Translations under genes and position numbers: made by a program
Part shown: positions 24,084 through 32,825 of the stretch, in pieces
Position numbering within the stretch: the stretch's first letter is position 1
Layout: each line of letters opens with the position of its first letter
NCBI GenBank assembly: GCA_902618015.1
Contig: CACMYX010000002.1
Coordinates: 1-64,000 of the forward strand
Source: an uncultured Alphaproteobacteria bacterium
GTDB lineage: Bacteria; Pseudomonadota; Alphaproteobacteria; HIMB59; GCA-002718135
Length of the DNA stretch: 64,000 bases
Direction: 5' to 3'
The notes under the pieces: generated by a model
The model's input: only the letters and a program-made list of their open reading frames with translations
Told to the model about the DNA's origin: nothing
Database searches by the model: none

Positions 24084-26183
24084 TCAAATTTTTAAATTAG
24101 ACTTAGCTCTAGATTTGAGTTTTGCTGAACCCCTCCCAGACAAGCTTGGATTTTTGATAAAAAAATTGTGAGAGGAAAATTTTTTTTCTTTGCTTGATAT
24201 TTCTTTTTTCTGATAATTGCCATTACTCAACATTTGCCAAGAATTTGTATTATCTGCCATACTGGCAATTAAGATCTGATTTAATATTTGTTCATGTACA
24301 GTTTCATTTTCAATAGGGATGAATGTTTCAACCCGCCTATCTAGATTTCTTTGCATTAAATCGGCAGAAGAAATAAACAAGATATTTTTTCTATGAGGGA
24401 ATTTATGACCGTTATAAAAACAATATATTCTCGTATGTTCTAAAAAACGACCAATTATACTTTTAACAACTATATTTTCCGATAGATTTTCTTTACCAGG
24501 TATTAGAGAGCAAATTCCTCTTATCAACAATTCAATTTTTACATTTTTTTGAGATGCTTTATAAAATTCATCAATAATTTGTTTATCAACAAGAGAATTA
24601 CACTTACATACTATTCCAGATGGTTTATTTTTTCCAGCATTTGTAATTTCATTTCTAATTAGTTCATTTAATTTGTTTCTTGCAGTTATTGGAGAATATA
24701 CTATTTTTTTTATTGTGGTTGGTTCTGAATAACTAGTTAAATAATTAAACATTTTTGCAGCATCATTTGTTAATGTTTTGTCACAGGTGAAGTAAGATAA
24801 ATCCATATAAACTCTTGCATTTCTTGGGTGATAATTACCTGTTCCATAATGTGCGTAATTTACAACAGAATTCATTTGCTTCCTTGTTACAAGTGTAATT
24901 TTTGCATGAGTCTTCATATCAATATTGCCAAAAACAACTTGCGCTCCAGCTAATTCTAATTCTTTTGCCCATTTTAAGTTACGCTCTTCATCAAAACGTG
25001 CTTGCAACTCTATAATGACAGTTACTAATTTTCCTTTTTGTGCTGCTCTAACTAAACTTGCTTCTATTGGTGAGTCATCAGTAGTTCGGTATAAAGTATG
25101 TTTTATTGATAAGACTTTTGGATCATCTGCAGCTTGATCAATAAACTGAGTCACTACTTCAAAAGATTCAAAAGGGTGATGAATAACAATATCTTTATTT
25201 GCTATAGCTTTAAAATAATCATTTTTAAAATCTTTAATTCTTTCAGGAAACCGTACCTTAAATTTTGGAAAAAATAATTTTTTAAAATCTTTCAAGAAAA
25301 TTGACTCTATACTCGAAAGATTAACGGGTATTGGCAGTTTATATGTATTTACATCCTTATAGTTAAGTTTTTTATTTATGAATTTAATTAAGTGACTAGA
25401 TATACTTTCATCAAAATCAATTCTTATTACCTCTTGTCTTCTTCTCTCAAAAATAGCTTTTTGAAATACTAAAAATAAATCTTCTCCTTCACCTCCTAAT
25501 TCTAATTCACTATTCCTAATTGGTCTAAAAACACCTTTATCCAAAACCCTATCACACTGGAAAATTTCTTTTAAAGAAATAAGTAGGGCTGTCTCCATAG
25601 ATACAAAACGTGTTTTTTTACCAGGTAATTTAATAAATTTTTCTAATCCCTCTGGCACTCTCAGTATTCCATAAAAAGTTTTTTTATTATTTATTAAACG
25701 ACATACTAAGGTTGTTTCTTTATTTGGTATAAAAGGAAATGGGTGAGATGGATCAATAATAATTGGCGTTAAAACCCCCCAATTATTTTCTTCTAAATAA
25801 TTTTTAATAAATGTTTTATCTTTTGTTTTCAGTGTTTTTTCTACATCTATATGGATTTTGTTTTCTGAAAGCTCTCTTAGTAAATCTATCCATATTGATT
25901 TTATATTTGAAATCATCTTCGATGTTTCTTTATCTATCAGCTTGAGTTGTTGTTGTGGTGTTAATCCATCAAAACTTTTATTTCGTGAAAATTTTTGAAC
26001 ATTCAATCCTGCTACTCTAACCATAAAAAATTCATCTAAATTAGAGAATGCTATTGATAAAAATCTAACCCTTTCTAAAAGTGGAATTTTACTATCAGAT
26101 GTCTGACTTAAGACTCTTTCATTGAATTTTAGCCAAGACAATTCCCTGTTTGCATAGTTATAAGTGGTATTTTTTTTTAACAT
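24084..26183 (-). CDS. ppk1: Polyphosphate kinase 1
   Basis: 699-residue PPK1 that polymerises ATP gamma-phosphate into polyphosphate. RELSWLKFNERVL at the N-terminus, the autophosphorylated histidine in DMKTHAKITLVTRK, YHPRNARVYMDLSYFT and the second HKD-like block LLIRGICSLIPG are clear. The C-terminal ~40 residues form a basic low-complexity tail beyond the usual end. It follows sixA on the same strand by 60 bases and is divergent from ppx. No Pho-type repeat was seen upstream. Confidence 0.95.
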   Translation of the reverse strand: MLKKNTTYNYANRELSWLKFNERVLSQTSDSKIPLLERVRFLSIAFSNLDEFFMVRVAGLNVQKFSRNKSFDGLTPQQQLKLIDKETSKMISNIKSIWIDLLRELSENKIHIDVEKTLKTKDKTFIKNYLEENNWGVLTPIIIDPSHPFPFIPNKETTLVCRLINNKKTFYGILRVPEGLEKFIKLPGKKTRFVSMETALLISLKEIFQCDRVLDKGVFRPIRNSELELGGEGEDLFLVFQKAIFERRRQEVIRIDFDESISSHLIKFINKKLNYKDVNTYKLPIPVNLSSIESIFLKDFKKLFFPKFKVRFPERIKDFKNDYFKAIANKDIVIHHPFESFEVVTQFIDQAADDPKVLSIKHTLYRTTDDSPIEASLVRAAQKGKLVTVIIELQARFDEERNLKWAKELELAGAQVVFGNIDMKTHAKITLVTRKQMNSVVNYAHYGTGNYHPRNARVYMDLSYFTCDKTLTNDAAKMFNYLTSYSEPTTIKKIVYSPITARNKLNELIRNEITNAGKNKPSGIVCKCNSLVDKQIIDEFYKASQKNVKIELLIRGICSLIPGKENLSENIVVKSIIGRFLEHTRIYCFYNGHKFPHRKNILFISSADLMQRNLDRRVETFIPIENETVHEQILNQILIASMADNTNSWQMLSNGNYQKKEISSKEKKFSSHNFFIKNPSLSGRGSAKLKSRAKSNLKI

Positions 26184-26243
26184 AATTTTTTTTTATATTT
26201 TTTAGGTATAAAAAAAACATGTTCATAAAAAATTCATATTTCT

Positions 26244-26702
26244 TTAATAATTTTTATTTTTTGGTTTTAAAATTTTATCAATAATCCAGTTATTTTTAAA
26301 GGATATTATAGCAAAAGCACAGGTTGGAAAATGTTCAATATTTGAATTACATAAAATATTAATTGAATCTATCAAACTAGGGTTGTGTCCAATGATAAGA
26401 GTATTTTTTTTTAATTTTTTAATTTTTCTTACAAGTATATTTGGTGGGCATTCATAAATATCGTTATCAATTGTAAATTTTACTGAGCGATCAAATGAAT
26501 TAGAAATTATATCATATGTGCTAGTTGTTCTTTTAGAAGGAGAACATATTATCTGATTAATTTGAAATTTTCTTTTATCTAATATTTTAGAAAATTGTTT
26601 TGCGTTTCTCATACCTCTTTTATTCAGCGGCCTATCAATGTCATCAAGTTCTAAATTATCCCAACTAGATTTGGCGTGACGTAATAAATAGACTTGTAGC
26701 AT
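26244..26702 (-). CDS. sixA: SixA-like phosphohistidine phosphatase
   Basis: 152-residue histidine-phosphatase superfamily protein. The catalytic LRHAKSSW motif has His9, and the second histidine is in IIGHNPSL; RPLNKRGMRNA is the SixA subgroup pattern. SixA removes phosphate from phosphohistidine of histidine-phosphotransfer proteins. It precedes ppk1 on the same strand and diverges from ppx across 32 bases, a grouping common near polyphosphate genes. Confidence 0.88.
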   Translation of the reverse strand: MLQVYLLRHAKSSWDNLELDDIDRPLNKRGMRNAKQFSKILDKRKFQINQIICSPSKRTTSTYDIISNSFDRSVKFTIDNDIYECPPNILVRKIKKLKKNTLIIGHNPSLIDSINILCNSNIEHFPTCAFAIISFKNNWIIDKILKPKNKNY

Positions 26703-26734
26703 TCGAGTTTAATACTTTAGATGTATACATTTCC

Positions 26735-27640
26735 ATGGCTAAAAAGAAAAATAAAAATCCCATAACAGTTATTGATCTAGGCTCTAATACATTTAGACTA
26801 GTTATATACGCGCAAGCTATTCATCCTTTTCCAATACTTTATCAAAAAAGAGAATTCTTAAAATTAGGTGAAAGTATTAAAATAGGTAAACTCCCATCGA
26901 TAAAAATAAAAGAAGCTATAAAATGCTTAGAAGAATATATTAAGATTGCAAAAGATTATGAGTCCTTAGATATTCATATAATTGCAACGGCCGCAATTCG
27001 TGAAACAATAAATGGAAAAGAAATTATTGAACCCTTCAAGAAAAAAAAGTCAGTTAGAGTAGAAGTGCTCTCACCAAAAAATGAAGCTAAATGCGGATCT
27101 CTAGGTGTAATTAGTTCAATAAAAAATCCAATCGGTTTAGTTGCTGACTTGGGAGGTGGAAGTTTAGAACTTAGTACTATAAAAAATGAAAACATACTTG
27201 AAACTAAAAGTTTAAAAATTGGCATCTTAAGAAGTGAATCTGAGATGTACAAAACTACTAAAATTAAATTTGGTAATTTTTTATTTTCTAAATTTAAAAA
27301 CCAATCTCTTAAATTTTCTAAAAACGTAGGAAATATTTATGTTATTGGAGGCATGTGGCGCAACCTTGCAAAACTTCATTTGCACCTAAATGGAATCAAG
27401 AAAAATAAATTACATGGGTACATGATACCATTTTCAGAGTTAGAAATATTTTATCACAAATTATACTCTATGGAAAAAAAACAAATTCAAAAATTGAATG
27501 TTGTCCAACCCAATCGATTAGATAAATTAAAATTATCTACATATATTTTATTTAGCCTTGCTTCATTTTATAACATTAAAAATATTATTTTTGTAAGATA
27601 TGGAATCCGTGAAGGCTACTTGTACAATATGTTGAACTAA
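26735..27640 (+). CDS. ppx: Exopolyphosphatase / pppGpp phosphatase family protein, short form
   Basis: 301-residue Ppx/GppA protein. The ASKHA nucleotide-fold motifs VIDLGSNTFRLVIY at the N-terminus and VADLGGGSLELS near residue 136 are intact, with ATAAIRETING between them. Only the two N-terminal phosphatase domains are present; the C-terminal HD-like domain of the ~500-residue E. coli Ppx is absent, as in many alphaproteobacterial short forms. Divergent from sixA-ppk1 and convergent with aqpS (4-base overlap). Confidence 0.9.
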   Translation: MAKKKNKNPITVIDLGSNTFRLVIYAQAIHPFPILYQKREFLKLGESIKIGKLPSIKIKEAIKCLEEYIKIAKDYESLDIHIIATAAIRETINGKEIIEPFKKKKSVRVEVLSPKNEAKCGSLGVISSIKNPIGLVADLGGGSLELSTIKNENILETKSLKIGILRSESEMYKTTKIKFGNFLFSKFKNQSLKFSKNVGNIYVIGGMWRNLAKLHLHLNGIKKNKLHGYMIPFSELEIFYHKLYSMEKKQIQKLNVVQPNRLDKLKLSTYILFSLASFYNIKNIIFVRYGIREGYLYNMLN

Positions 27641-28299
27641 TTTTTAAAAAACAATCTAACAATAACTGTAGCAATAAGAGCACCAATAATCTGAGCTAAA
27701 ATAAAACCTAGAACACTTGATGGACTTATCCCACTAAAGCTATCTGTAAACATTCTTCCTATAGTTACTGCTGGATTTGCAAAACTTGTTGATGAAGTAA
27801 ACCAATATCCTGCGGTAATAAATAGAGCTACACCAATAGCTATTCTTTCCTTGTTTACCTCTTTTAATATAAAAATAGTTAATAATAATCCAACAGTTGC
27901 AATTATTTCTGAAAAGAATTTAAATACCCCAACTCTTTCATTGAGTGACCATTCAATTATAGGATATTCAAAATACCAATTTGCAGTTAAACAACCAAAT
28001 ATAGCAGCAATAATCTGAGTAATAATAAAAATTATTCCGTAATTAATAGGAATATTTTTTTGGATAATATCACTTAATACAACAGCAGGATTAAAGTACG
28101 CTCCTGAGATATTAATAAACATAGAAATAATTACATATAAAATGGCACCTGTTGCGATAGTGTTTCCTAGTAATATTATACCAAGGTCATTTGACATTAA
28201 CTCTCCCATAATTCCACTACCTACAACTGTTAGTACAAGAAAATATGTCCCGATAAATTCTGCTAGTATTTTTTGTCTTAAAGAAAATGTCACTATCAA
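27637..28299 (-). CDS. aqpS: MIP-family channel, AqpS-like (putative arsenite channel)
   Basis: 220-residue aquaporin-fold channel with six membrane segments and both half-helix motifs: NPAVVLSD (about residue 71) and FANPAVTIGRMFTDSFSGISP (about 175-190, where NPAVTxxR replaces the aquaporin NPAR). That variant is typical of AqpS-type channels found with arsenate reductases. It follows agt copy 2 by 14 bases on the same strand, so it belongs to the plcP-agt operon. Export of arsenite made by ArsC at 20507 is the likely role; water or glycerol transport cannot be excluded. Confidence 0.82.
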   Translation of the reverse strand: MIVTFSLRQKILAEFIGTYFLVLTVVGSGIMGELMSNDLGIILLGNTIATGAILYVIISMFINISGAYFNPAVVLSDIIQKNIPINYGIIFIITQIIAAIFGCLTANWYFEYPIIEWSLNERVGVFKFFSEIIATVGLLLTIFILKEVNKERIAIGVALFITAGYWFTSSTSFANPAVTIGRMFTDSFSGISPSSVLGFILAQIIGALIATVIVRLFFKN

Positions 28300-28313
28300 A
28301 TTATCCTAAATAA

Positions 28314-29315
28314 CTAAACGTTTACCATGAATTCTAAAAATTCATTCACACATTTGTCCCAAGTTAATTTAAGAGTAAAATTTCTACAATCAACTCTTTT
28401 TACTTTAAGTGCCTTCTTAACTGATTGTAACAAGTTATTATCTAAAGTGTTAATCTTTTCATCTGTTAACACATCTATGGGCCCGGTTACTGGATATGCA
28501 GCAATTGGTGTTCCACTAGCCAATGCTTCAAGTATTACATTTCCTAAAGTGTCTGTTTTAGAAGGAAAGACAAATACATCTGCGTTTGCATAATATTTCG
28601 CTAGTTCATCTCCAGTTTTTACACCGACAAAATTTACTTCAGGATATTTATTAATATATTTTTGTAATTCGGGACCATCACCCACAACAGTTTTATTATA
28701 ATTTCCTTTAAGTTTTAAAAATTCTTCAATATTTTTTTCAATTGCTACTCTACCAACATAAGTCAGTTGTCTATCTTTACTGTTTGTGTCTCTTTTATTT
28801 GGATTAAATAATTCTGTATCAACACCTCTATTCCAAACTACTAAATTTTTAAAATCATATTTTTTTAACTCATTTAGCATTGAAACTGATGGAACAAGAA
28901 CTCTTTCTGAATCACTATGTAGTCTTCTTAATATGGAGTATGTAAATCTCTTTGGGATAAAAGCTCTTTGCTTCATGTAGTCAGGAAAACGGGTGTGAAA
29001 GGAAGAAGTGTATTGTAGTTTATTTTTAAGACAGTACTTACGACCAGCAAAACCTACTGGACCTTCAGTCATTATATGAACAATATCTGGATTAAATTCT
29101 TTAAAAAATTTTTCAGTAACTTTTTTAGTATTGTAAGAAATTTTTATTTCTTTGTACCTAGGATAACTAAAATTATTAAACATCTCAGGATGTAATATTT
29201 TAATTTCAAAACCTTTTTTTTCTAGAATAGGTATAACGCTTTGAAATGTCGTAACTACGCCATTTACCTGAGGAACCCACGCATCACTAATTAACGCGAT
29301 TTTTTTAGGCTGCAT
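28314..29315 (-). CDS. agt: GT4 glycosyltransferase for glycolipid synthesis (Agt-like), copy 2
   Basis: 333-residue paralogue of the gene at 22862, alignable by eye along its whole length: DAWVPQVNGVVTTF, HTRFPDY, NRGVDTELFNPNKR, VVGDGPEL, FPSKTDTLGNVILEALASG. It overlaps plcP copy 2 by 11 bases. Two full PlcP-Agt pairs in one locus suggest either different sugar donors or acceptors, or dosage. Which one is the main enzyme is not visible. Confidence 0.85.
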   Translation of the reverse strand: MQPKKIALISDAWVPQVNGVVTTFQSVIPILEKKGFEIKILHPEMFNNFSYPRYKEIKISYNTKKVTEKFFKEFNPDIVHIMTEGPVGFAGRKYCLKNKLQYTSSFHTRFPDYMKQRAFIPKRFTYSILRRLHSDSERVLVPSVSMLNELKKYDFKNLVVWNRGVDTELFNPNKRDTNSKDRQLTYVGRVAIEKNIEEFLKLKGNYNKTVVGDGPELQKYINKYPEVNFVGVKTGDELAKYYANADVFVFPSKTDTLGNVILEALASGTPIAAYPVTGPIDVLTDEKINTLDNNLLQSVKKALKVKRVDCRNFTLKLTWDKCVNEFLEFMVNV

Positions 29316-30120
29316 CCTCTTTTATTTTTCGTCTTTCTTCTAAAGAAATTAATTTTAATTTTTCTCTTTCTTCGGGCCAATTAAGAATTGATAAATTGCC
29401 AATTTCATCTTCAACGAGTGCTGTGCAACTTTCAATCCAGTCACCATCATTACAATAGAGAACACCATTTAATTCCTTTATTTCTGGTCTATGTATATGC
29501 CCGCACACAACAACATCGGCATTTTCTCTTCTAGCTCTGTCAGATACAGCAAACTCAAAGTTACTAATAAAGTTTGTTGCATGCTTAGTTTTCTTTTTTA
29601 AATATTGAGACAGTGACCAATAAGACAAGCCCATCTTTCGTCGAATAAAATTGAATACATTATTTAACTTTAGTAAATATTCATAAAGTGCTGATCCCAC
29701 TTTGGCTAACCACCTCGCATTAATTATCACAGCATCAAATTCATCTCCGTGTGTAATCAGTACTTTCCTTCCATCAGCTAATTGATGCGTATCTTCATTT
29801 TTTATTGAAATTTCTCCAAAGGAAAAATTTGTAAAATCTTTTAATACTTCATCATGATTTCCTGGGATAAGCACTACCCTAGTTCCATTTTTCGCTTTCT
29901 TTAAAACTTTTTGAACCACGTCGTTATGTTCTTGTGGCCAATACATTTTCTTACGCATGCGCCATCCATCAACAATATCGCCTACTAAAAATAAATATTC
30001 CGAATCTGTTTCTTCTAAGAATTCTAAAAGCATTTTGCTTTTACAACCACTGGTTCCTAGATGGGTATCCGAAATCCAAATTGTGCGGTAAAATTTTTTA
30101 TTACTTTCAAATTTCATCAA
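29305..30120 (-). CDS. plcP: PlcP-like metallophosphoesterase, copy 2
   Basis: 271-residue paralogue of the gene at 22059, identical at most positions by eye, with all metal motifs (WISDTHLGT, VGDIVDGW, IPGNHDEV, HGDEFDAV, CGHIHRP). First gene of the leftward plcP-agt-aqpS operon, divergent from the SET-domain gene across about 80 bases that show no clear 11-base Pho repeat. Same functional reasoning as copy 1: head-group removal from phospholipids under phosphate stress. Confidence 0.85.
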   Translation of the reverse strand: MMKFESNKKFYRTIWISDTHLGTSGCKSKMLLEFLEETDSEYLFLVGDIVDGWRMRKKMYWPQEHNDVVQKVLKKAKNGTRVVLIPGNHDEVLKDFTNFSFGEISIKNEDTHQLADGRKVLITHGDEFDAVIINARWLAKVGSALYEYLLKLNNVFNFIRRKMGLSYWSLSQYLKKKTKHATNFISNFEFAVSDRARRENADVVVCGHIHRPEIKELNGVLYCNDGDWIESCTALVEDEIGNLSILNWPEEREKLKLISLEERRKIKEDAA

Positions 30121-30202
30121 TTAAAGATTTTTCTTATACATAAAAGTATCATTTTATAATACAATTTATTATTATATGTGTGTATTGTATAAAAATAACA
30201 GT

Positions 30203-30703
30203 ATGACGCAGAAAATTTGGTTTAAAAAAAAATCACCCCTTCACGGTTCTGGATTATTTGCAAAAACTAATATTAAAAAAGGCCAGAAAGTAATCCAATA
30301 TATTGGTGATAAAGTTACTAAAAGAGAGGGTGACAAAAGAGCAGATAAACAAATCCGCAAAGCAAAAAAAGATAAAAATAACGGCATGGTCTATGTTTTT
30401 GAACTAAACAAGCGATACGACATAGACGGTGATGTTGATTATAACTTTGCAAAATTTATTAATCACTCATGTAATCCGAATTGTGAAGTAGACATCATAG
30501 ATAATGAGATTTGGATTTCTTCTATTAAACGAATAAAAAAAGGAGACGAACTTTTCTATAACTATGGTTATCCTTTTGATACAGATTTTGTGGATCACAT
30601 TTGTAAGTGTGGTTCTAGAAATTGTGTAGGTTATATTTTAAGTGACAATGATTGGCCAAAATTAAAAAAATATGAAAAAAAAACTAAGACTAAGTCTAAG
30701 TAA
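30203..30703 (+). CDS. SET-domain lysine methyltransferase-like protein
   Basis: 166-residue protein with a full SET domain: SPLHGSGLFAKTNIKKGQ, then NFAKFINHSCNPNCEV (the SAM-binding NHSCxPN motif), ELFYNYGYPF with the catalytic-region tyrosines, and a post-SET zinc motif CKCGSRNCVGY. This is the eukaryote-like SET and post-SET arrangement. The ATG at 30203 was preferred to 30176 because similarity to the fold begins there. Targets in bacteria are unknown; a ribosomal or DNA-binding protein is possible. It overlaps phoR by 32 bases. Confidence 0.85.
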   Translation: MTQKIWFKKKSPLHGSGLFAKTNIKKGQKVIQYIGDKVTKREGDKRADKQIRKAKKDKNNGMVYVFELNKRYDIDGDVDYNFAKFINHSCNPNCEVDIIDNEIWISSIKRIKKGDELFYNYGYPFDTDFVDHICKCGSRNCVGYILSDNDWPKLKKYEKKTKTKSK

Positions 30704-31724
30704 GATACCTTCGATTATTATTGCAATTGATACAAATAAGGAAATAATTTTTTACAATAATGCAGCTAAACAAAAATTTTTATTTATAGATGAAGGAAGA
30801 GATCTCAATAATATTATTAGATCAACAGAGTTAAATACTTTTATTGATAAAGCCTTTAGGGAGAAAGAAGATTTTAGGTTTGAATTCACTCCATCTAATT
30901 TTAGTGATATGTATTTTATTGCTGACTTAATATTTGTTGAAAAAGATTATGAAGAATTATTAATATCACTAAACGATCAAAGTCTTCTTAAAAACTACGA
31001 ACAAATGCGAACAGATTTTGTGGCTAATGTAAGTCATGAATTGAGAACTCCTCTTTCCTCAATTCTAGGCTATGTTGAAACAATTAAAAATTCACTCAAT
31101 GAAGATAAGAACAAAGACAAAACGGTTGGTAAATTTTTAGACACAATGGAAGATCAGGCTTGGCGTATGACTAGATTAGTCGAAGATTTATTATTACTAA
31201 GTAAATATGAGACTGAAGATAAGCCGATAGAATTTCAAGAAGCGAATATAAGGCAATTAATTGATGGCGTAGTAGATAATTTACAAAACAAGTTAATGGC
31301 AAAAAAAATTGAAGTTCAAATCAAGGATGATTTTGATAAGTCTACAATATCAGCAAACAAAGATGCTTTGATCCAAGTTTTTTTAAATCTAACTGATAAT
31401 GCAATCAAATATAGCAAAGAAAATTCTACTATTGAAATTGAGCTTGAGAGTGTAATTGATGACAATACCACCTTTTGCCAAATAAGTTTTATAGATAAGG
31501 GAGAAGGCATATCGAAAGAGCATTTAACTAGACTTACTGAAAGATTTTATAGAGTAGATAAAAATAGATCTCGAAATCAAGGCGGTACGGGTTTGGGTTT
31601 ATCTATTGTTAAACATATAACTAATAGGCATAATGGTAAATTATCGATAAAAAGCAAGGTGGATAAGGGTTCAACATTTACTATTTCTTTACCAGTATTT
31701 CAGCAAACTGTAATAAATCCTTAA
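30672..31724 (+). CDS. phoR: Phosphate regulon sensor histidine kinase PhoR, lacking membrane segments
   Basis: 350 residues. A PAS-like domain begins almost at residue 1 (IAIDTNKEIIFYNNAAKQ), followed by HisKA with the phosphorylated His122 in ANVSHELRTPLSS, and HATPase motifs NLTDNAIKYS, DKGEGI, TERFYRVD and GGTGLGLSIV. Unlike E. coli PhoR there is no N-terminal membrane anchor, and an in-frame TAA two codons upstream rules out a longer protein. Assignment as PhoR comes from position before pstS-phoU-phoB. The gene overlaps the SET gene. Confidence 0.9.
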   Translation: MKKKLRLSLSKIPSIIIAIDTNKEIIFYNNAAKQKFLFIDEGRDLNNIIRSTELNTFIDKAFREKEDFRFEFTPSNFSDMYFIADLIFVEKDYEELLISLNDQSLLKNYEQMRTDFVANVSHELRTPLSSILGYVETIKNSLNEDKNKDKTVGKFLDTMEDQAWRMTRLVEDLLLLSKYETEDKPIEFQEANIRQLIDGVVDNLQNKLMAKKIEVQIKDDFDKSTISANKDALIQVFLNLTDNAIKYSKENSTIEIELESVIDDNTTFCQISFIDKGEGISKEHLTRLTERFYRVDKNRSRNQGGTGLGLSIVKHITNRHNGKLSIKSKVDKGSTFTISLPVFQQTVINP

Positions 31725-31730
31725 TATATA
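31709..31730 (+). promoter_or_regulatory. Candidate Pho box of pstS
   Basis: CTGTAATAAAT at 31708-31718 differs from the E. coli PhoB repeat CTGTCATAAAT at a single base. It is followed at 11-base spacing by CTTAATATATA. The site overlaps the phoR stop codon and lies 37-58 bases before the pstS start, so pstS would have its own promoter. Confidence 0.65.
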
Positions 31731-31766
31731 TTCTGTAGGACAACCTTATTTTAAATGAGGCTTAAT

Positions 31767-32762
31767 ATGAAAAATGTAATCAAATTAATTGCTGTCCTTG
31801 CTTTATTTGGAACTACTTCAGTTTCAGCAAGAGACTATATTTCAATTGTAGGATCTTCTACAGTTTATCCTTTCGCTACTTTAGTTGCTGAAAAAATGGC
31901 ATCAGAAGGAATGAAAGCACCCGTAATTGAATCAACTGGTTCTGGTGGAGGACACAAATTATTTTGTGCAGGTGTTGGAGTTGAACATCCAGATATCACT
32001 AACTCTTCAAGAGCACAAAAAGATAAAGAATTCAAACTTTGTCAAGATGGTGGTGTAACCGATATCATCGAAGTTAGAGTTGGTAATGATGGTATAGCTT
32101 TTGCATACGCTGCAGATTATGAATGGAAATATACTAACGGTGCTACAATGAAAGGTGGCATTGATTTAAGTAAAGAAGAAATCTGGCAGGCAATGGCTAG
32201 AGATAATGCAAACGCTCCAACAACTTGGTATGAAATAGATAAAAGATTACCAAAGGTTGAAATTTCTATTATGGCACCTCCTCCAACTTCTGGAACAAGA
32301 GATGCATTTGACTCACTTGTAATGAAAAAGGGTTGTGTTAAAGATATGTTAGTTGCTGATGGTGATTGTCAAGCATATCGTGAAGATGGCCACGTTATCG
32401 AAGGTGGTGAAAATGATGAACTTTATGTTGAGCATATAACCAAAGAACAAGGCGCATTTGGTATTTTTGGTTACAGTTTTGTATCTAATAACTCTGATAA
32501 AGTAAAAGCATCAATGATTAATGGTGTTGAAATCTCAATGGAAGGTATCCAAGATTATTCATATCCAATAGCAAGACCTTTATTCTTCTACATTAAAAAA
32601 GCACACATTGGCGTTATTCCTGGTTTAATGGATTATGTTAATGAGTTTGTAAGTGAAGAAGCAACAGAAGGTTACTTACTAGATGCCGGACTTGTTCAAC
32701 TAAGTCCTGCGGATAGAGCAGCAGTTCTTGATGCTATTTCTAATCAAACAAATTATAAATAA
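31767..32762 (+). CDS. pstS: Phosphate-binding protein PstS
   Basis: 331-residue periplasmic binding protein of the high-affinity phosphate importer. A signal peptide ends near SVSARD; ISIVGSSTVYPFATLVAE and ESTGSGGGHKLFC are the phosphate-binding loops, with PTSGTRDAF later. The ATG at 31767 was preferred over 31755 because GAGG lies 6 bases before it and the signal peptide starts there. Separated from pstC by a strong hairpin, which would raise PstS relative to the membrane subunits. Confidence 0.95.
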   Translation: MKNVIKLIAVLALFGTTSVSARDYISIVGSSTVYPFATLVAEKMASEGMKAPVIESTGSGGGHKLFCAGVGVEHPDITNSSRAQKDKEFKLCQDGGVTDIIEVRVGNDGIAFAYAADYEWKYTNGATMKGGIDLSKEEIWQAMARDNANAPTTWYEIDKRLPKVEISIMAPPPTSGTRDAFDSLVMKKGCVKDMLVADGDCQAYREDGHVIEGGENDELYVEHITKEQGAFGIFGYSFVSNNSDKVKASMINGVEISMEGIQDYSYPIARPLFFYIKKAHIGVIPGLMDYVNEFVSEEATEGYLLDAGLVQLSPADRAAVLDAISNQTNYK

Positions 32763-32784
32763 AAATCTTTAATTTTTATAAAAT

Positions 32785-32810
32785 GGGGGCATACAAGCCC
32801 CCTTTTTTTT
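32785..32810 (+). terminator. Rho-independent terminator/attenuator between pstS and pstC
   Basis: Stem GGGGGC / GCCCCC, 6-base loop ATACAA, followed by eight T. The strongest GC hairpin of the region. Partial read-through would supply pstC and downstream genes. Confidence 0.92.
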
Positions 32811-32825
32811 AATACTAAGTTATAA

